A stretch of 64,000 bases of DNA, from assembly GCA_045576455.1 (NCBI GenBank), contig JAZNGM010000013.1, forward strand, positions 1 to 64,000, in the 5' to 3' direction. Below, piece after piece: positions 26,429 through 35,776 of this stretch (its first letter is position 1; every line of letters begins with the position of its first letter). The stretch is from RGIG4034 sp045576455. GTDB taxonomy: Bacteria > Bacillota > Clostridia > Lachnospirales > Lachnospiraceae. The notes under the pieces are model-generated. The model was given only the letters and a program-made list of their open reading frames with translations, was not told the origin of the DNA and made no database searches. Both the position numbers and the translations under genes were made by a program.

Positions 26429-27457
26429 ATGCCGCAATTAGGTGTACAAAGTATAAAATATAGTAAACCCGTTCATATAATAAGCAGTGCTTCCGTAGTG
26501 GGAACCAAAGAAGGCGAAGGCCCTCTAAAAGAATTGTTTGATATAGTGGCAGAAGATGATTTGCTTGGGTGTGATAACTGGGAGGATGGCGAAGGAACCT
26601 TTATGCAGGAGGCAGTAAGCCTTGCCATGCGGAAAGTAAAAAATACACCGAAGGACATAAGATATATTTTTGCAGGAGATTTGTTGGCACAGTCCGTAGC
26701 ATCTTCTTATAGCCTCATATCTTTTGAAATTCCCCTTTTTGGTATATATGGCGCCTGCTCTACCTGCGGAGAAGGCTTAAGTCTTGCATCAATGACGATA
26801 GAAGGCGGTTTTGCAGATAAAGCCATGGCTGTGACTTCAAGTCATTTTGCCAGTGCGGAAAAAGAATTCCGGTTTCCGCTCGGATACGGAAACCAACGGC
26901 CATTATGTGCTACGTGGACAGTGACGGGAAGCGGGGCATTTGTTCTTGCGGGAAACACCGATGAAAATAGTGTGTATAAACACTGTGTTATCACAGGAAT
27001 TACGACCGGACGGATTATGGACTATGGACTTAAAGACAATATGAACATGGGATGCTGTATGGCCCCGGCGGCTGCAGATACTATTTACCATAATCTAAAA
27101 GACTATAAACGCATGCCGGAGGAATATGATAGGATAATAACCGGCGACCTTGGAAAAGTAGGGCAGCAGGCATTGCTTGATCTGCTTCGTGATAAAGGAT
27201 ACGATATTGCTGACAGACATATGGATTGCGGAATAGAAATTTTTGATTCAACAGCCCAGGATACCCAGGCGGGCGGATCAGGGTGCGCATGCGCTGCTGT
27301 TACCTTGTCGGCAATGATTTTACCGAAAATTGAGTCCGGTGAATGGAAAAGAGTTTTGTTCGTACCAACCGGTGCCTTGTTAAGTAAAGTAAGTTTTAAC
27401 GAAGGACAGACCGTGCCGGGCATTGCACATGGCGTTGTTATAGAACATGTTGATTAG
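26429..27457 (+). CDS. spoVAD: Stage V sporulation protein AD
   Basis: 342 residues with a thiolase-like fold. The family start VHIISSASVVGTKEGEGPL is clear, as are GCDNWEDGEGTFMQEA and the Cys of YGACSTCGEG. SpoVAD binds dipicolinic acid and helps load it into the spore core. Usually it sits in a spoVAC-spoVAD-spoVAE operon, but here it stands alone and spoVAE is 16 kb away. AGAGGTG precedes the ATG. A GTATA box at 26372 and ATAATA near 26396 could be a sigma-G promoter, but the match is weak. Confidence 0.93.
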   Translation: MPQLGVQSIKYSKPVHIISSASVVGTKEGEGPLKELFDIVAEDDLLGCDNWEDGEGTFMQEAVSLAMRKVKNTPKDIRYIFAGDLLAQSVASSYSLISFEIPLFGIYGACSTCGEGLSLASMTIEGGFADKAMAVTSSHFASAEKEFRFPLGYGNQRPLCATWTVTGSGAFVLAGNTDENSVYKHCVITGITTGRIMDYGLKDNMNMGCCMAPAAADTIYHNLKDYKRMPEEYDRIITGDLGKVGQQALLDLLRDKGYDIADRHMDCGIEIFDSTAQDTQAGGSGCACAAVTLSAMILPKIESGEWKRVLFVPTGALLSKVSFNEGQTVPGIAHGVVIEHVD

Positions 27458-27489
27458 TGACGCCTAATCGATTGCAGAAGAAAAAACGA

Positions 27490-27520
27490 AACGACAACAG
27501 ATGTTTTATCTGTTGTCGTT
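27490..27520. terminator. Bidirectional terminator between spoVAD and the histidine kinase
   Basis: AACGACAACAGAT (27490-27502) and ATCTGTTGTCGTT (27508-27520) form a perfect 13-bp stem with loop GTTTT. T-rich tracts follow on both strands. Confidence 0.9.
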
Positions 27521-27533
27521 TTCTTGCTACATA

Positions 27534-30500
27534 TCATTTCAGCGGCAATGTAATTCCTACCCCAAATACATTTTCTTTTGGGTAGATATCGAGACTGCCG
27601 TTATGCTTTTCAATAATATCTTTTACGGATTCCAAACCGATGCCGAACCGCTTGGAATGGGTATCCTTACGGGAGAGAAAACGGTTATTCTTTTTAAGGA
27701 AGATACCATCATAAGTATTTTCTACTAAGACAAACCATTGTCCGTCCGTTTCACGGGAGCTTATTGTAATAGTTTTCCCGGAACCGGAGTCATTCTTAAC
27801 AGGCATCCGGTTGCAGGCATCCACGGCATTTTCTAAAAGGTTCCCTAAAGCCGTACATAATTCCACATCAGACAGTAGTGGCTGCTGTGGCAGACAAAAA
27901 CGGATATCTATGTGAATATCATGTTCTTTTGCACAGAAATAATAGTATTGCAGCAATACATCCACGGCGGTATTTTGTGAAAAGGCGCCGGCTATCATAG
28001 GGGAATGTGTGGATGTATGTGAAGTAAGCGTATCAAGGTATTTCTGCAATTCTTCTAAAGGAGCATCCTGTGTCGCAGAAATTTTTAATTGTTCTACGAA
28101 ACCGGATATGGTATGCAGTTGTTGCCTGAAATCATGCGTCATTTTTCTACGCTCTTCCAGCTGTCCGCTGAGCTCCCGGTGATATACTTCCTGCATGGCG
28201 AGCTGTTTTTTATATTGATGATTTTCTTCCTCAAAGGCAAGTTTATTGATGTAAGCATTCGTCAAGTCGCGCCAGAGGGTATAGCCGATGGAACAAACAA
28301 TAATCATACTTCCCCAGTCCATAAACCAACCAAAGAAGATGGGCTCAAATGTAGGAAGAATGCGGTCCCATACAAAAACGGCAGCGTATGCGATGGAGGC
28401 AAAAAACAAAGGTCTTGAAGTATTATTCAATCTTTTTATGGATGCCCCGGCACTAATCAACAGATAAGCGGCAAAAGCCAGCTTATATACAAACAGGCAT
28501 TGTGAAAACAACTGCATAACCGGCACGGTTAAATGCGTGGAGAAAAATCCGTAACAGCCCGCTACAAGGCAGAAAACGGCGGATATGGCAGTAGAAATAC
28601 GACGGCAATAGTAACCGGTATCGCATAACCTGTTATGTAAGCGGATTACCAAAAACATTATCAGATAGATACATATGAGTTCCAAAGCATACCACGGGAA
28701 TATGGATAATTCCCACATAGTATGAATAATCGGAAACAGCGGTGTTATAAACATAAGCAAGCACAGAGCTGCAAATATAAGAGGGGCTCTTTGCTTCATA
28801 CTTAAGCCAAAATAAAAGTAAAAGAGAGAAAACAGCAATCCAATGGTGCAGGCAATCAGAGTAACGGCAAGGCGGATATTATGCAGTGATTCCACTTTTG
28901 GAAATGTACCGAAAACAGGCGGATATACCATTCCGCTATAAAAATGGGAATAGTCGCTGACTGCTAACAGGATATCCACATGACCAGCGGCTTCAAAGGT
29001 CACTATCTTAGCCTGGGTGGCAGGGGTATAGGAATCCGGCTGGGGATTTCCTACGGATGTTATTAATTTGCCATTTATGTATAACTTGTACGCAGAATAA
29101 ATCTCCGGTAATTCCAAAGCATAGGACAGGGTAGCCTTAGGAAGATCTATATGGAGCGCATAACTGCCGCAACCATGCGGAGAAGTACGTGTTCCTAATC
29201 CGTCAAACCGTGTGCGGTCACCGATGGCTGTGTAAACCATATGATCGCCCGGATAAGTATCGGGGGTCAGCAGTTGGTCAGGATAAAATTCCCAATCACG
29301 GATCAGGAAAGAGGTTTTTTCTAAGTTAGCTTCCGTAACGGATAATTGTCCCTGACTTGGCTGAATGCCATCGTGTGTATATTTATTATTCCATAGATAT
29401 AAGCTGACACATAAACCGGAAGAGGCCAGTAGTGTAAGCAGATATGGAATATATTTTCTTTTGTTTGTAAAAAGAAGTATTGCAATAATAGCAAAGAAGA
29501 TGATTGCTGTCACTATAATGGCTATCAGCATGGACGGTGAAGTATTGTCCGCAAAAGTAGCCTGCAATGGGACAGCTTCATCCTGTATGTAAAATATACC
29601 TGTTTCATGAATGGTAAACGTAACAAGTCCTGTCTCTGTCACATAATCTCCGGATGCTATTTTATTGCCATCTTCGCTAAATAAAACCGGCACGGTGTTT
29701 TTGGCAGGTTCATGGGGCAAAGAAATCTGCATGGAGGAAACCTTAGCCACAGCAACATCATTTTTTGAAATACTAACGGAAAAACCATTATTCCCATGAG
29801 GAAATATTGTTACAAGTATGCGGTCAGTGCTGCTTAGGTCAAGGGATGCAATGCTGTCCGCAGGTATCTTAAGACTGATAGACCCGGTAGAAAAAAGGGC
29901 TGTGTCCCATGTTTCCAACATGGCATTCATTTCACTGCCAAGAAGATAAGGCTCTGAAGTTTCAGGCTCAGTAACCTCCGGTTCTGTAGGTACAGTGGGT
30001 TCAGGCTCAGCAACCTCGGGCTCTGTAGCCTCCGGTTCTGTAGGAACAGTGGGTTCGGGCTCAGCAATCTCCGGTTCAGTAGCCTCCGGTTCTGTGGGTA
30101 CAGTGGGCTCAGGCTCAGCAACCTCCGGCTCTGTAGTCTCCGGCTCTGTAGGAACAGTGGGTTCGGGCTCAGTAACTTCCGGCTCTGTAGGTACAGTGAC
30201 CTCCGGTACAGTAGGTTCCGGTACGGAAGGCACGTTAACCTCGGGTACAGTAGGTTCCGGTACGGTAGGTACGTTAACCTCCGGTACGGAAGGTTCAGGT
30301 ACGGAAGGTTCCGGTGCTGTAGGTTCAGAAGACTCCGGCGGAGTTATGGGTGCATTACCGTTTGTATCTCCACCATCTCTGTCGCCTTCAATATATTCTT
30401 TGTCAGACAGAATGTCCCAACCATAGGTAAATGAGGCAATACCGGTTTGCCCACCCTCGTAGTCAACCTGAATCCGGTAAGTACTTCCTTCATTCAGATA

Positions 30501-31502
30501 CCACGCGTAAAGGTCGAGCATGGTGGAATGTATAAACACTTCATCATCCGGTTCTAACACCCGCCATTCTCCATCATTTTCAGATAACCATACCTCTATG
30601 GTGTCAAGGTTGATGCCGGATGTAATCCATGGAAAAAGGATATATTCATAATTGGGACTTATATATGATAAATCTAAACGGGGTTGCCCTAAAGCCTGCA
30701 CAGTTACCGGCATAGAGTAGGATGGTACTGTGAGACTATCAGAAAACCGGCAATTAAGAGGTGTTTCAAAAGTAGCAGTAATTTCATATATACCAACAGT
30801 ATCCTCTATAACAGCATCAGTGTTATAGATTACAGGACAGAGATACTCATTACCCATAGCGTCATAGCATGGCCATGTTGTCTGAAGAGGAGAACTTGCA
30901 AGAAGGTCATCCATACTACTGTTTTGTTCCAAGGAAAATGCAGTACTGAATTCGTTCCATACCTCTTCTAATGCAACAATCTCAACCGGTTCTATGGGAT
31001 CATATACCCTGACAAGAAGGGCTAATTCTGATAAAACACCATCACCCCACGTATAGGAAGCATCCGGAAGTTGAATGGTTCCGGTTTCTATATATTCTCC
31101 GCAGACAGTGGTATTTGTAATGGTGGTATTGTTATCAAAGCAGCTCCATGAGACCGGCAATGTTTGGTTAGTAATATTACCTTCATTGTCTTCTATGGTA
31201 GCATTCACAGTTAATAAACCATTATTGTAGACATGGTAAAATAGGGGTTCTGTATTTTGAGAAGAACGCCGTACCATTTCAAAAGGCAAAAGATTGGCCA
31301 GTTGTTCACTGTTTTCTATTCCGGTTACAGTGTAAAAAACGGCAGAATCCGACTCACCTTCCTGTGTTTCGTTGGCGTATACGGGCAAGGAGAGTACGGC
31401 CATCAAAAGGAAAATGATAAAGGCCGGTATGAGAGACTTGTCATATGCAGTTGTTTTCAGTAATTGGAATGCTTTTTTGGTACGTTTCATAAGTAAACTC
31501 AC
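27534..31502 (-). CDS. Giant LytS/AgrC-like sensor histidine kinase with Ig-like ectodomain and Pro-Glu stalk
   Basis: 1322 residues from a GTG at 31502 overlapping the regulator stop (GTGA); an ATG at 31490 is an alternative. Order: signal/anchor helix 23-43; Ig-like ectodomain about 50-365; a PEPTVP/TEPE repeat stalk at about 390-520; a further domain 525-650; two helices near 658-703; a 7TMR-DISM-like extracellular domain about 715-870; seven helices about 875-1080; a coiled coil; a kinase core. The core has the phospho-acceptor motif MTHDFRQQLH (probably H1123), N box NLLENAVDA (1221-1229) and G box GIGLESV, as in AgrC-type HPK10 kinases. The ectodomain is far larger than any LytTR-partner kinase I know and looks like a surface protein fused to a 7TM kinase. 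Signal unknown. Confidence 0.88.
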   Translation of the reverse strand: MSLLMKRTKKAFQLLKTTAYDKSLIPAFIIFLLMAVLSLPVYANETQEGESDSAVFYTVTGIENSEQLANLLPFEMVRRSSQNTEPLFYHVYNNGLLTVNATIEDNEGNITNQTLPVSWSCFDNNTTITNTTVCGEYIETGTIQLPDASYTWGDGVLSELALLVRVYDPIEPVEIVALEEVWNEFSTAFSLEQNSSMDDLLASSPLQTTWPCYDAMGNEYLCPVIYNTDAVIEDTVGIYEITATFETPLNCRFSDSLTVPSYSMPVTVQALGQPRLDLSYISPNYEYILFPWITSGINLDTIEVWLSENDGEWRVLEPDDEVFIHSTMLDLYAWYLNEGSTYRIQVDYEGGQTGIASFTYGWDILSDKEYIEGDRDGGDTNGNAPITPPESSEPTAPEPSVPEPSVPEVNVPTVPEPTVPEVNVPSVPEPTVPEVTVPTEPEVTEPEPTVPTEPETTEPEVAEPEPTVPTEPEATEPEIAEPEPTVPTEPEATEPEVAEPEPTVPTEPEVTEPETSEPYLLGSEMNAMLETWDTALFSTGSISLKIPADSIASLDLSSTDRILVTIFPHGNNGFSVSISKNDVAVAKVSSMQISLPHEPAKNTVPVLFSEDGNKIASGDYVTETGLVTFTIHETGIFYIQDEAVPLQATFADNTSPSMLIAIIVTAIIFFAIIAILLFTNKRKYIPYLLTLLASSGLCVSLYLWNNKYTHDGIQPSQGQLSVTEANLEKTSFLIRDWEFYPDQLLTPDTYPGDHMVYTAIGDRTRFDGLGTRTSPHGCGSYALHIDLPKATLSYALELPEIYSAYKLYINGKLITSVGNPQPDSYTPATQAKIVTFEAAGHVDILLAVSDYSHFYSGMVYPPVFGTFPKVESLHNIRLAVTLIACTIGLLFSLFYFYFGLSMKQRAPLIFAALCLLMFITPLFPIIHTMWELSIFPWYALELICIYLIMFLVIRLHNRLCDTGYYCRRISTAISAVFCLVAGCYGFFSTHLTVPVMQLFSQCLFVYKLAFAAYLLISAGASIKRLNNTSRPLFFASIAYAAVFVWDRILPTFEPIFFGWFMDWGSMIIVCSIGYTLWRDLTNAYINKLAFEEENHQYKKQLAMQEVYHRELSGQLEERRKMTHDFRQQLHTISGFVEQLKISATQDAPLEELQKYLDTLTSHTSTHSPMIAGAFSQNTAVDVLLQYYYFCAKEHDIHIDIRFCLPQQPLLSDVELCTALGNLLENAVDACNRMPVKNDSGSGKTITISSRETDGQWFVLVENTYDGIFLKKNNRFLSRKDTHSKRFGIGLESVKDIIEKHNGSLDIYPKENVFGVGITLPLK

Positions 31503-32209
31503 ATGTTATCAAAAATGTAATTGCGGTAGTGCTGCAATATCTGTCTTTTGTTACGTATGTTAATGGGAAGCCTGTCTCCATTTTTTACAATAAAGACGGT
31601 ATCTTCCTGACTGTTTATATGATCCATATTTACTAAAACCCCTTGAATGCATAGTAAAAACCGCTTGTCATCCAAAAGTGGTTTGGTAAGAGAATGGAAG
31701 GGACCATTTGCAATCAGAGTCTGATTCAGCGTCTGAATCAGGACATTACGTTTTTGTGCCTGTATGTATAAAATCGATTCCGTATCCAGTTTGATTTCAC
31801 TACCTTCGCATATCACATCCAGATACGGAACATCATATGCCGGCTGCAAATTGCAACGTTCCATGGCTTCTGTAAAATCATGGTCTGTAAACGGTTTTAC
31901 AAGATAGTGGCTGGCATTGACTCTAAAGCCTTCCAGACAATGCTCTGTGGATACCGTAAGAAAAATCAACTTACAGTCTCTGTCAAGACGCCGTAAACAC
32001 ATGGCGGCTTCCATTCCTGTCATGCCTTTCAGATAAATATCCATAAAAACAATTTGAAACCGAAGGGTATTTAATGCCTCTACGAATTCTTCTGCACTTT
32101 CATATGTGTATAAATGATAAATAAGACCAAGCTCTGTCATATATCGGTTTAAGTAAGATGAAATCTGTTCACGGTCCTTATCAAGGTCTTCAATTATTGC
32201 GATGTTCAT
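31499..32209 (-). CDS. LytTR-family response regulator
   Basis: 236 residues from the ATG at 32209 (TATGGAGGAATTTT upstream); a longer frame to 32260 lacks support. Residues 1-120 are a receiver: acidic pair E7-D8 (IIEDLDKD), phospho-acceptor D57 (VFMDIYLKGMTG), conserved Lys in LVKPF. Residues about 135-236 are a LytTR DNA-binding domain (ILYIQAQKRNVLIQT ... FLLCIQGVLVNMDHI ... NGDRLPI). Its cognate kinase follows with a four-base overlap. Predicted targets are the direct-repeat sites at 32318 (next to its own promoter and the divergent secreted-protein gene) and at 19990. Confidence 0.93.
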   Translation of the reverse strand: MNIAIIEDLDKDREQISSYLNRYMTELGLIYHLYTYESAEEFVEALNTLRFQIVFMDIYLKGMTGMEAAMCLRRLDRDCKLIFLTVSTEHCLEGFRVNASHYLVKPFTDHDFTEAMERCNLQPAYDVPYLDVICEGSEIKLDTESILYIQAQKRNVLIQTLNQTLIANGPFHSLTKPLLDDKRFLLCIQGVLVNMDHINSQEDTVFIVKNGDRLPINIRNKRQILQHYRNYIFDNM

Positions 32210-32288
32210 AAAATTCCTCCATAAACGGTGGCATTCATAGTTAATCATATTGTAACACAAAATGCATTATGAAAGAAATTAGGATTTC

Positions 32289-32317
32289 ATTATAGGGCAT
32301 ATTTTTTAATAAAAAAT
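32289..32317 (-). promoter_or_regulatory. Candidate promoter of the regulator-kinase operon
   Basis: On the minus strand a perfect TATAAT (32289-32294) has no good -35 at the right distance; the T-rich expected -35 position abuts the direct-repeat site at 32318. A missing -35 fits activator dependence and autoregulation, which is inference. Confidence 0.4.
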
Positions 32318-32348
32318 TGCGGATTATGTCAAAAATCTGCGCATTGTG
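32318..32348 (+). promoter_or_regulatory. Direct-repeat regulatory site, copy 2 (LytTR-type candidate)
   Basis: TGCGGATTATG (32318-32328) and TGCGCATTGTG (32338-32348), 20-bp period, spacer TCAAAAATC. It differs from copy 1 (19990-20020) at one base. It sits in the divergent gap between the LytTR regulator gene and its likely target cluster. Confidence 0.8.
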
Positions 32349-32357
32349 CAGGAAATG

Positions 32358-32385
32358 TTGAAAATAAAAGGGGATTTAGTAAAAT
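32358..32385 (+). promoter_or_regulatory. Promoter of the secreted-protein cluster
   Basis: TTGAAA (32358-32363), 16 bases, TAAAAT (32380-32385). It aligns gap-free with the promoter at 20030-20057. No other convincing promoter was seen before 35777, so the three secreted-protein genes may share this one. Confidence 0.65.
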
Positions 32386-32456
32386 AATTTAGGTGTTTGC
32401 TGTGATGGAATCAAACAGTTAGTGTTACAAATAATAAAATACTAGGGGGATTGAAA

Positions 32457-33710
32457 ATGCAACCAATTAAAAGATGGAGAGTAAAACAGTTGTTATTTGC
32501 TACCACGATATTACTTATTTGTTTATGTTTTTTTATGGGGACAGAGGTTAAGGCGGCAGGAGGAGAGGTAATTCGGATTGACTGCTCGACTTTAAGTATG
32601 TATGGGGGAACAAACGGAGATGGTGTGTATCGCGAAAATGATGTTTCAAACGGAAAAATCATGTATTCGTTTGATAATACTGCCATGCTTACCTTAAGTG
32701 AAGGTTTTTCGTTTGAGTTAGAGAATTGTACTAACGCAAAAGTGCAGTGTATCGATAACAAAGGGACTATTATGAGTGGCAACATTGAAGTTGGGGTATA
32801 TAATAGCGGAACGATTGAAGAAGGCTCTTTCTCAACAAGTGTATTTAACGAGACCGGTGGAATCATTAATGGAGGTACCTTTGCGATTGGTGTGGAAAAT
32901 AATGCAGTCATTAACGGAGGAATCTTTTCATCATACATAGTAAATAATAATGCGAATGGATTAATTCTTGGCGGTACCTTTTATTCTGCTGTATACAATA
33001 ATGCTGCCGGAATAATTGGGGGTGGCAAATTTTATACCCCGGTAAGCAATCATGCCGGGGGGACGATTACCGAGGGTATTTTTGAGACGCCTGTGAGAAA
33101 TGCGGGCACAATTAAAGGTGGCAATTTTTCCGAAGACGTACAAAATGAAAATATAATTATGGGAGGAACCTTCCGCGGACAGGTAGTTAATAGTAATGAA
33201 AATTCCTATATTGCAAGATGTACGTTAGCAGAGGGCAGCAGGTTGATATGTGTGACGGGAACGATGGAACGGGTAACCCTTGAGAATGGCGGGACAATCA
33301 TTAATGGAAGTTTGCCACCATTTACAACACCGGGAACGTGGTCATTGTCCGGAGGAGAATATGTAGTACCGCCGGCGGAAATTACTGAAGATACAAGCGA
33401 AAAGGAAGCCAGAGCTTTTACCAATGATTTATTAACGCGTGCATCAGCTGCAAAGCCGGGAGACACATTGAAAGTTGATGCAACCGTATGGCATTCCTTT
33501 AGCGCAAATGTATTGAAAGAGTTGTTTAGTAAGGAAGGGGTAAATTATACCTTTTACTATAACTATGGCGGCGAATGCTTCTATGTAGATGTTCCTCAAG
33601 GAGCGGAACCGGAAGAAGGCATTGAATGGTACGGTCCGCTTAAGTTAAATGCTATGTTTGGAAGAACGATGATTCAAAAGAGCGAATTTGACGCAACGTT
33701 ATTTAAGTAG
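32457..33710 (+). CDS. Secreted beta-helix-like protein with C-terminal WHSFSA module
   Basis: 417 residues from the ATG at 32457 (AGGGGGA upstream). A signal peptide ends near EVKA. The body (about 60-270) is a run of about 20-residue repeats with the pattern (I/L)xGGxF, for example INGGTFAIGV, ILGGTFYSAV, IKGGNFSEDV, typical of a right-handed beta-helix as in adhesins or polysaccharide-binding proteins. The 75-residue C-terminal module (33450-33674) is almost identical to that of the next two genes. There is no LPxTG, SLH or membrane anchor. First gene of the cluster, behind the direct-repeat promoter. Function unknown; surface binding is a guess from the repeat type. Confidence 0.85.
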   Translation: MQPIKRWRVKQLLFATTILLICLCFFMGTEVKAAGGEVIRIDCSTLSMYGGTNGDGVYRENDVSNGKIMYSFDNTAMLTLSEGFSFELENCTNAKVQCIDNKGTIMSGNIEVGVYNSGTIEEGSFSTSVFNETGGIINGGTFAIGVENNAVINGGIFSSYIVNNNANGLILGGTFYSAVYNNAAGIIGGGKFYTPVSNHAGGTITEGIFETPVRNAGTIKGGNFSEDVQNENIIMGGTFRGQVVNSNENSYIARCTLAEGSRLICVTGTMERVTLENGGTIINGSLPPFTTPGTWSLSGGEYVVPPAEITEDTSEKEARAFTNDLLTRASAAKPGDTLKVDATVWHSFSANVLKELFSKEGVNYTFYYNYGGECFYVDVPQGAEPEEGIEWYGPLKLNAMFGRTMIQKSEFDATLFK

Positions 33711-33769
33711 GTGTAACCGGGGAAAATAAGGTTAATAAAATACATACGAATAAAACGGAGGAATTCAAA

Positions 33770-34726
33770 ATGAAGAAAAGATTTTTAAGAAAATTCATAT
33801 CATTTATGCTGGTATGTATGTTTTGTTGTGCTTTACCCATGAATGCAGAGGCAGCAGATGTAATGACGGTTGATTTTAGCCAATTTGTGGACGACTTCTG
33901 GTGGTGTGATGGTGCAGGAAATTATAGAAATGGAGCGAGCGAATCGGGGAATTGTGTGTGCTCTTGGAGTTCTGGTGGGGTGGATGTTTATAGTGGCTAT
34001 TCTGTTGCATTGGTGAATGTAAGTAGTATTCCGTTTGAGTATGCAAAGCCATTGTGGAATAGGGGAACGATTATATCCACCGATGGATGTATTGATTATG
34101 TTTGGAATTATAGTTCCGGGACTATCAGTGGTGGTACATTCGGTTTTGTTAATATGGAAGGAGGAACCATCAATGGTGGTACATTCGGTGAAGTTAATAT
34201 GCAAGAAGGAACCATTGACGGAGCGATAATTACCGGAGTGTTTGGGTACCAATACGGCATTGTCAAAGATGTAATTCTTGCAGAAGGAGCAAAAATCCGT
34301 GAGTATAGGGATGGAAGATATGTAGATGTTGTAAGTGAACCGGGTGTCTATACATTAAATAACGGAGAGTGGGTTGCTTCTTCGGGAGAAGAACCGGCAC
34401 CGGAAGAACCAAAAGAAAGTGCAGCACATATTTTTTACAGGGAATTGTTAACGCGTGCAGCAGCTGCAAAACCGGGAGATACACTGAAAGTTGATGCAAC
34501 CGTATGGCATTCTTTTAGCGCGAATGTATTGAAAGAGTTGTTTAGTAAGGAAGGGGTAAATTACACCTTTTATTATAACTATGGCGGCGAATGCTTCTAT
34601 GTAGATGTTCCTCAAGGAGCAGAACTGGAAGAAGGTATTGATTGGTACGGTCCGCTTAAGTTAAATGCCATGTTTGGAAGAACCATGATTGAAAAGGAGG
34701 AACTTTTAAATGGAACAATCAATTAA
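33770..34726 (+). CDS. Secreted protein with short GGTF repeats and C-terminal WHSFSA module
   Basis: 318 residues; GGAGG before the ATG. Signal peptide ending near AEAAD. The N-terminal part is Trp/Cys-rich (DDFWWCDGAG, GNCVCSW), then two to three GGTF repeats (TISGGTFGFV, TINGGTFGEV) like those of the preceding protein but fewer. A Pro/Glu linker leads to the shared module (coded at 34466-34690). The last codons overlap the next gene by 17 bases. Function unknown. Confidence 0.85.
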   Translation: MKKRFLRKFISFMLVCMFCCALPMNAEAADVMTVDFSQFVDDFWWCDGAGNYRNGASESGNCVCSWSSGGVDVYSGYSVALVNVSSIPFEYAKPLWNRGTIISTDGCIDYVWNYSSGTISGGTFGFVNMEGGTINGGTFGEVNMQEGTIDGAIITGVFGYQYGIVKDVILAEGAKIREYRDGRYVDVVSEPGVYTLNNGEWVASSGEEPAPEEPKESAAHIFYRELLTRAAAAKPGDTLKVDATVWHSFSANVLKELFSKEGVNYTFYYNYGGECFYVDVPQGAELEEGIDWYGPLKLNAMFGRTMIEKEELLNGTIN

Positions 34727-35741
34727 GAAAACAGAATTAAAGAAAAGGTTTAAGGGGTGGTTAGCCCTGATGATGGCTTTCATGATGCTTGTAGGAAGCA
34801 ACATGTCGGTATTTGCAGCAGAGCATGCTTATTACACTCAAAACGATGTGAACGGAATAACGGTCGGAACCACGTATCACGGCGGCGATAAAATAATATG
34901 GAAATACGCTACGGGCGGAAACGTGGCTATAAATGTGTATATAAACGGTGTTCAAGCATCAGCAACGTCGGTTGACGAGTTATTATATAAGTATGTTACA
35001 TTATCAGGGGCGGAAAGCCTTGTATATACAGTAACTGAAATTGTAGATGCCGGATATAGCTCTTATAATTTATATCTGGAAGCGGATGTGCCTGTAACGA
35101 AAAACTTAAGGTATACTACTTCGGGAAATATAGTCATCGGGATTTCCGAGGGAGATATGATATCTGAGGGAGATAGTATCGAGTATACATCTGGTTACTC
35201 ATCCTCCCGCGCACTGTATGATGTTTCCCTTGTGATTGACGGAGTAACAGTAGATTCTAGTGAGTGGAGTGGAAACAATCCTTACACGTATACCTTCGAT
35301 AAAGATGTTACGGTAACGGGGGTAGCATCTGAAATAAGAAATAGTAATGAGGCTTGGGCTACCATTACGCTTGTGTCCGTGGGAGGAACCGGTGCATCAG
35401 GCAATGCCAGTGCTAATACAGAACGTGCTTTTATGGAACAAATGGATTATACAAATGACTTATTAAAACAAGCATCAGAGGCAAAGTCGGGAGACACATT
35501 GAAAGTTGATGCAACCGTATGGCATTCTTTTAGCGCGAATGTATTGAAAGAGTTGTTTAGTAAGGAAGGGGTAAATTATACCTTTTATTATAACTATGGC
35601 GGCGAATGCTTCTATGTAGATGTTCCTCAAGGAGCAGAACTGGAAGAAGGCATTGATTGGTATGGACCGCTTAAGTTAAATGCCATGTTTGGAAGAACCA
35701 TGATTGAGAAGAGCGAATTAAACGCAATAGCCAGTGAATAA
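34710..35741 (+). CDS. Secreted protein with C-terminal WHSFSA module (third paralogue)
   Basis: 343 residues; AAAAGGAGG, which lies inside the preceding gene, precedes the ATG. Signal peptide ends near VFAAEH. The N-terminal half has two Ig-like or beta-sandwich units, with segments such as HGGDKIIWKYATGG and NVYINGVQ that resemble the N-terminus of the orphan at 20144 (ILYQGDVLEYG, LFVDNVE). The C-terminal module is coded at 35481-35705. Its 17-base overlap with the upstream gene implies co-translation. Function unknown. Confidence 0.85.
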   Translation: MEQSIKKTELKKRFKGWLALMMAFMMLVGSNMSVFAAEHAYYTQNDVNGITVGTTYHGGDKIIWKYATGGNVAINVYINGVQASATSVDELLYKYVTLSGAESLVYTVTEIVDAGYSSYNLYLEADVPVTKNLRYTTSGNIVIGISEGDMISEGDSIEYTSGYSSSRALYDVSLVIDGVTVDSSEWSGNNPYTYTFDKDVTVTGVASEIRNSNEAWATITLVSVGGTGASGNASANTERAFMEQMDYTNDLLKQASEAKSGDTLKVDATVWHSFSANVLKELFSKEGVNYTFYYNYGGECFYVDVPQGAELEEGIDWYGPLKLNAMFGRTMIEKSELNAIASE

Positions 35742-35776
35742 GGGGATTAGGAATACTATAAAGGTGTGAACTTGAA

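Noticed and set aside
29940..30310. Dense short repeats that look like an array
   Set aside because: They are in frame within the histidine kinase and encode Pro-Glu-Val-Thr repeats; there are no fixed-length unique spacers, so this is not CRISPR.
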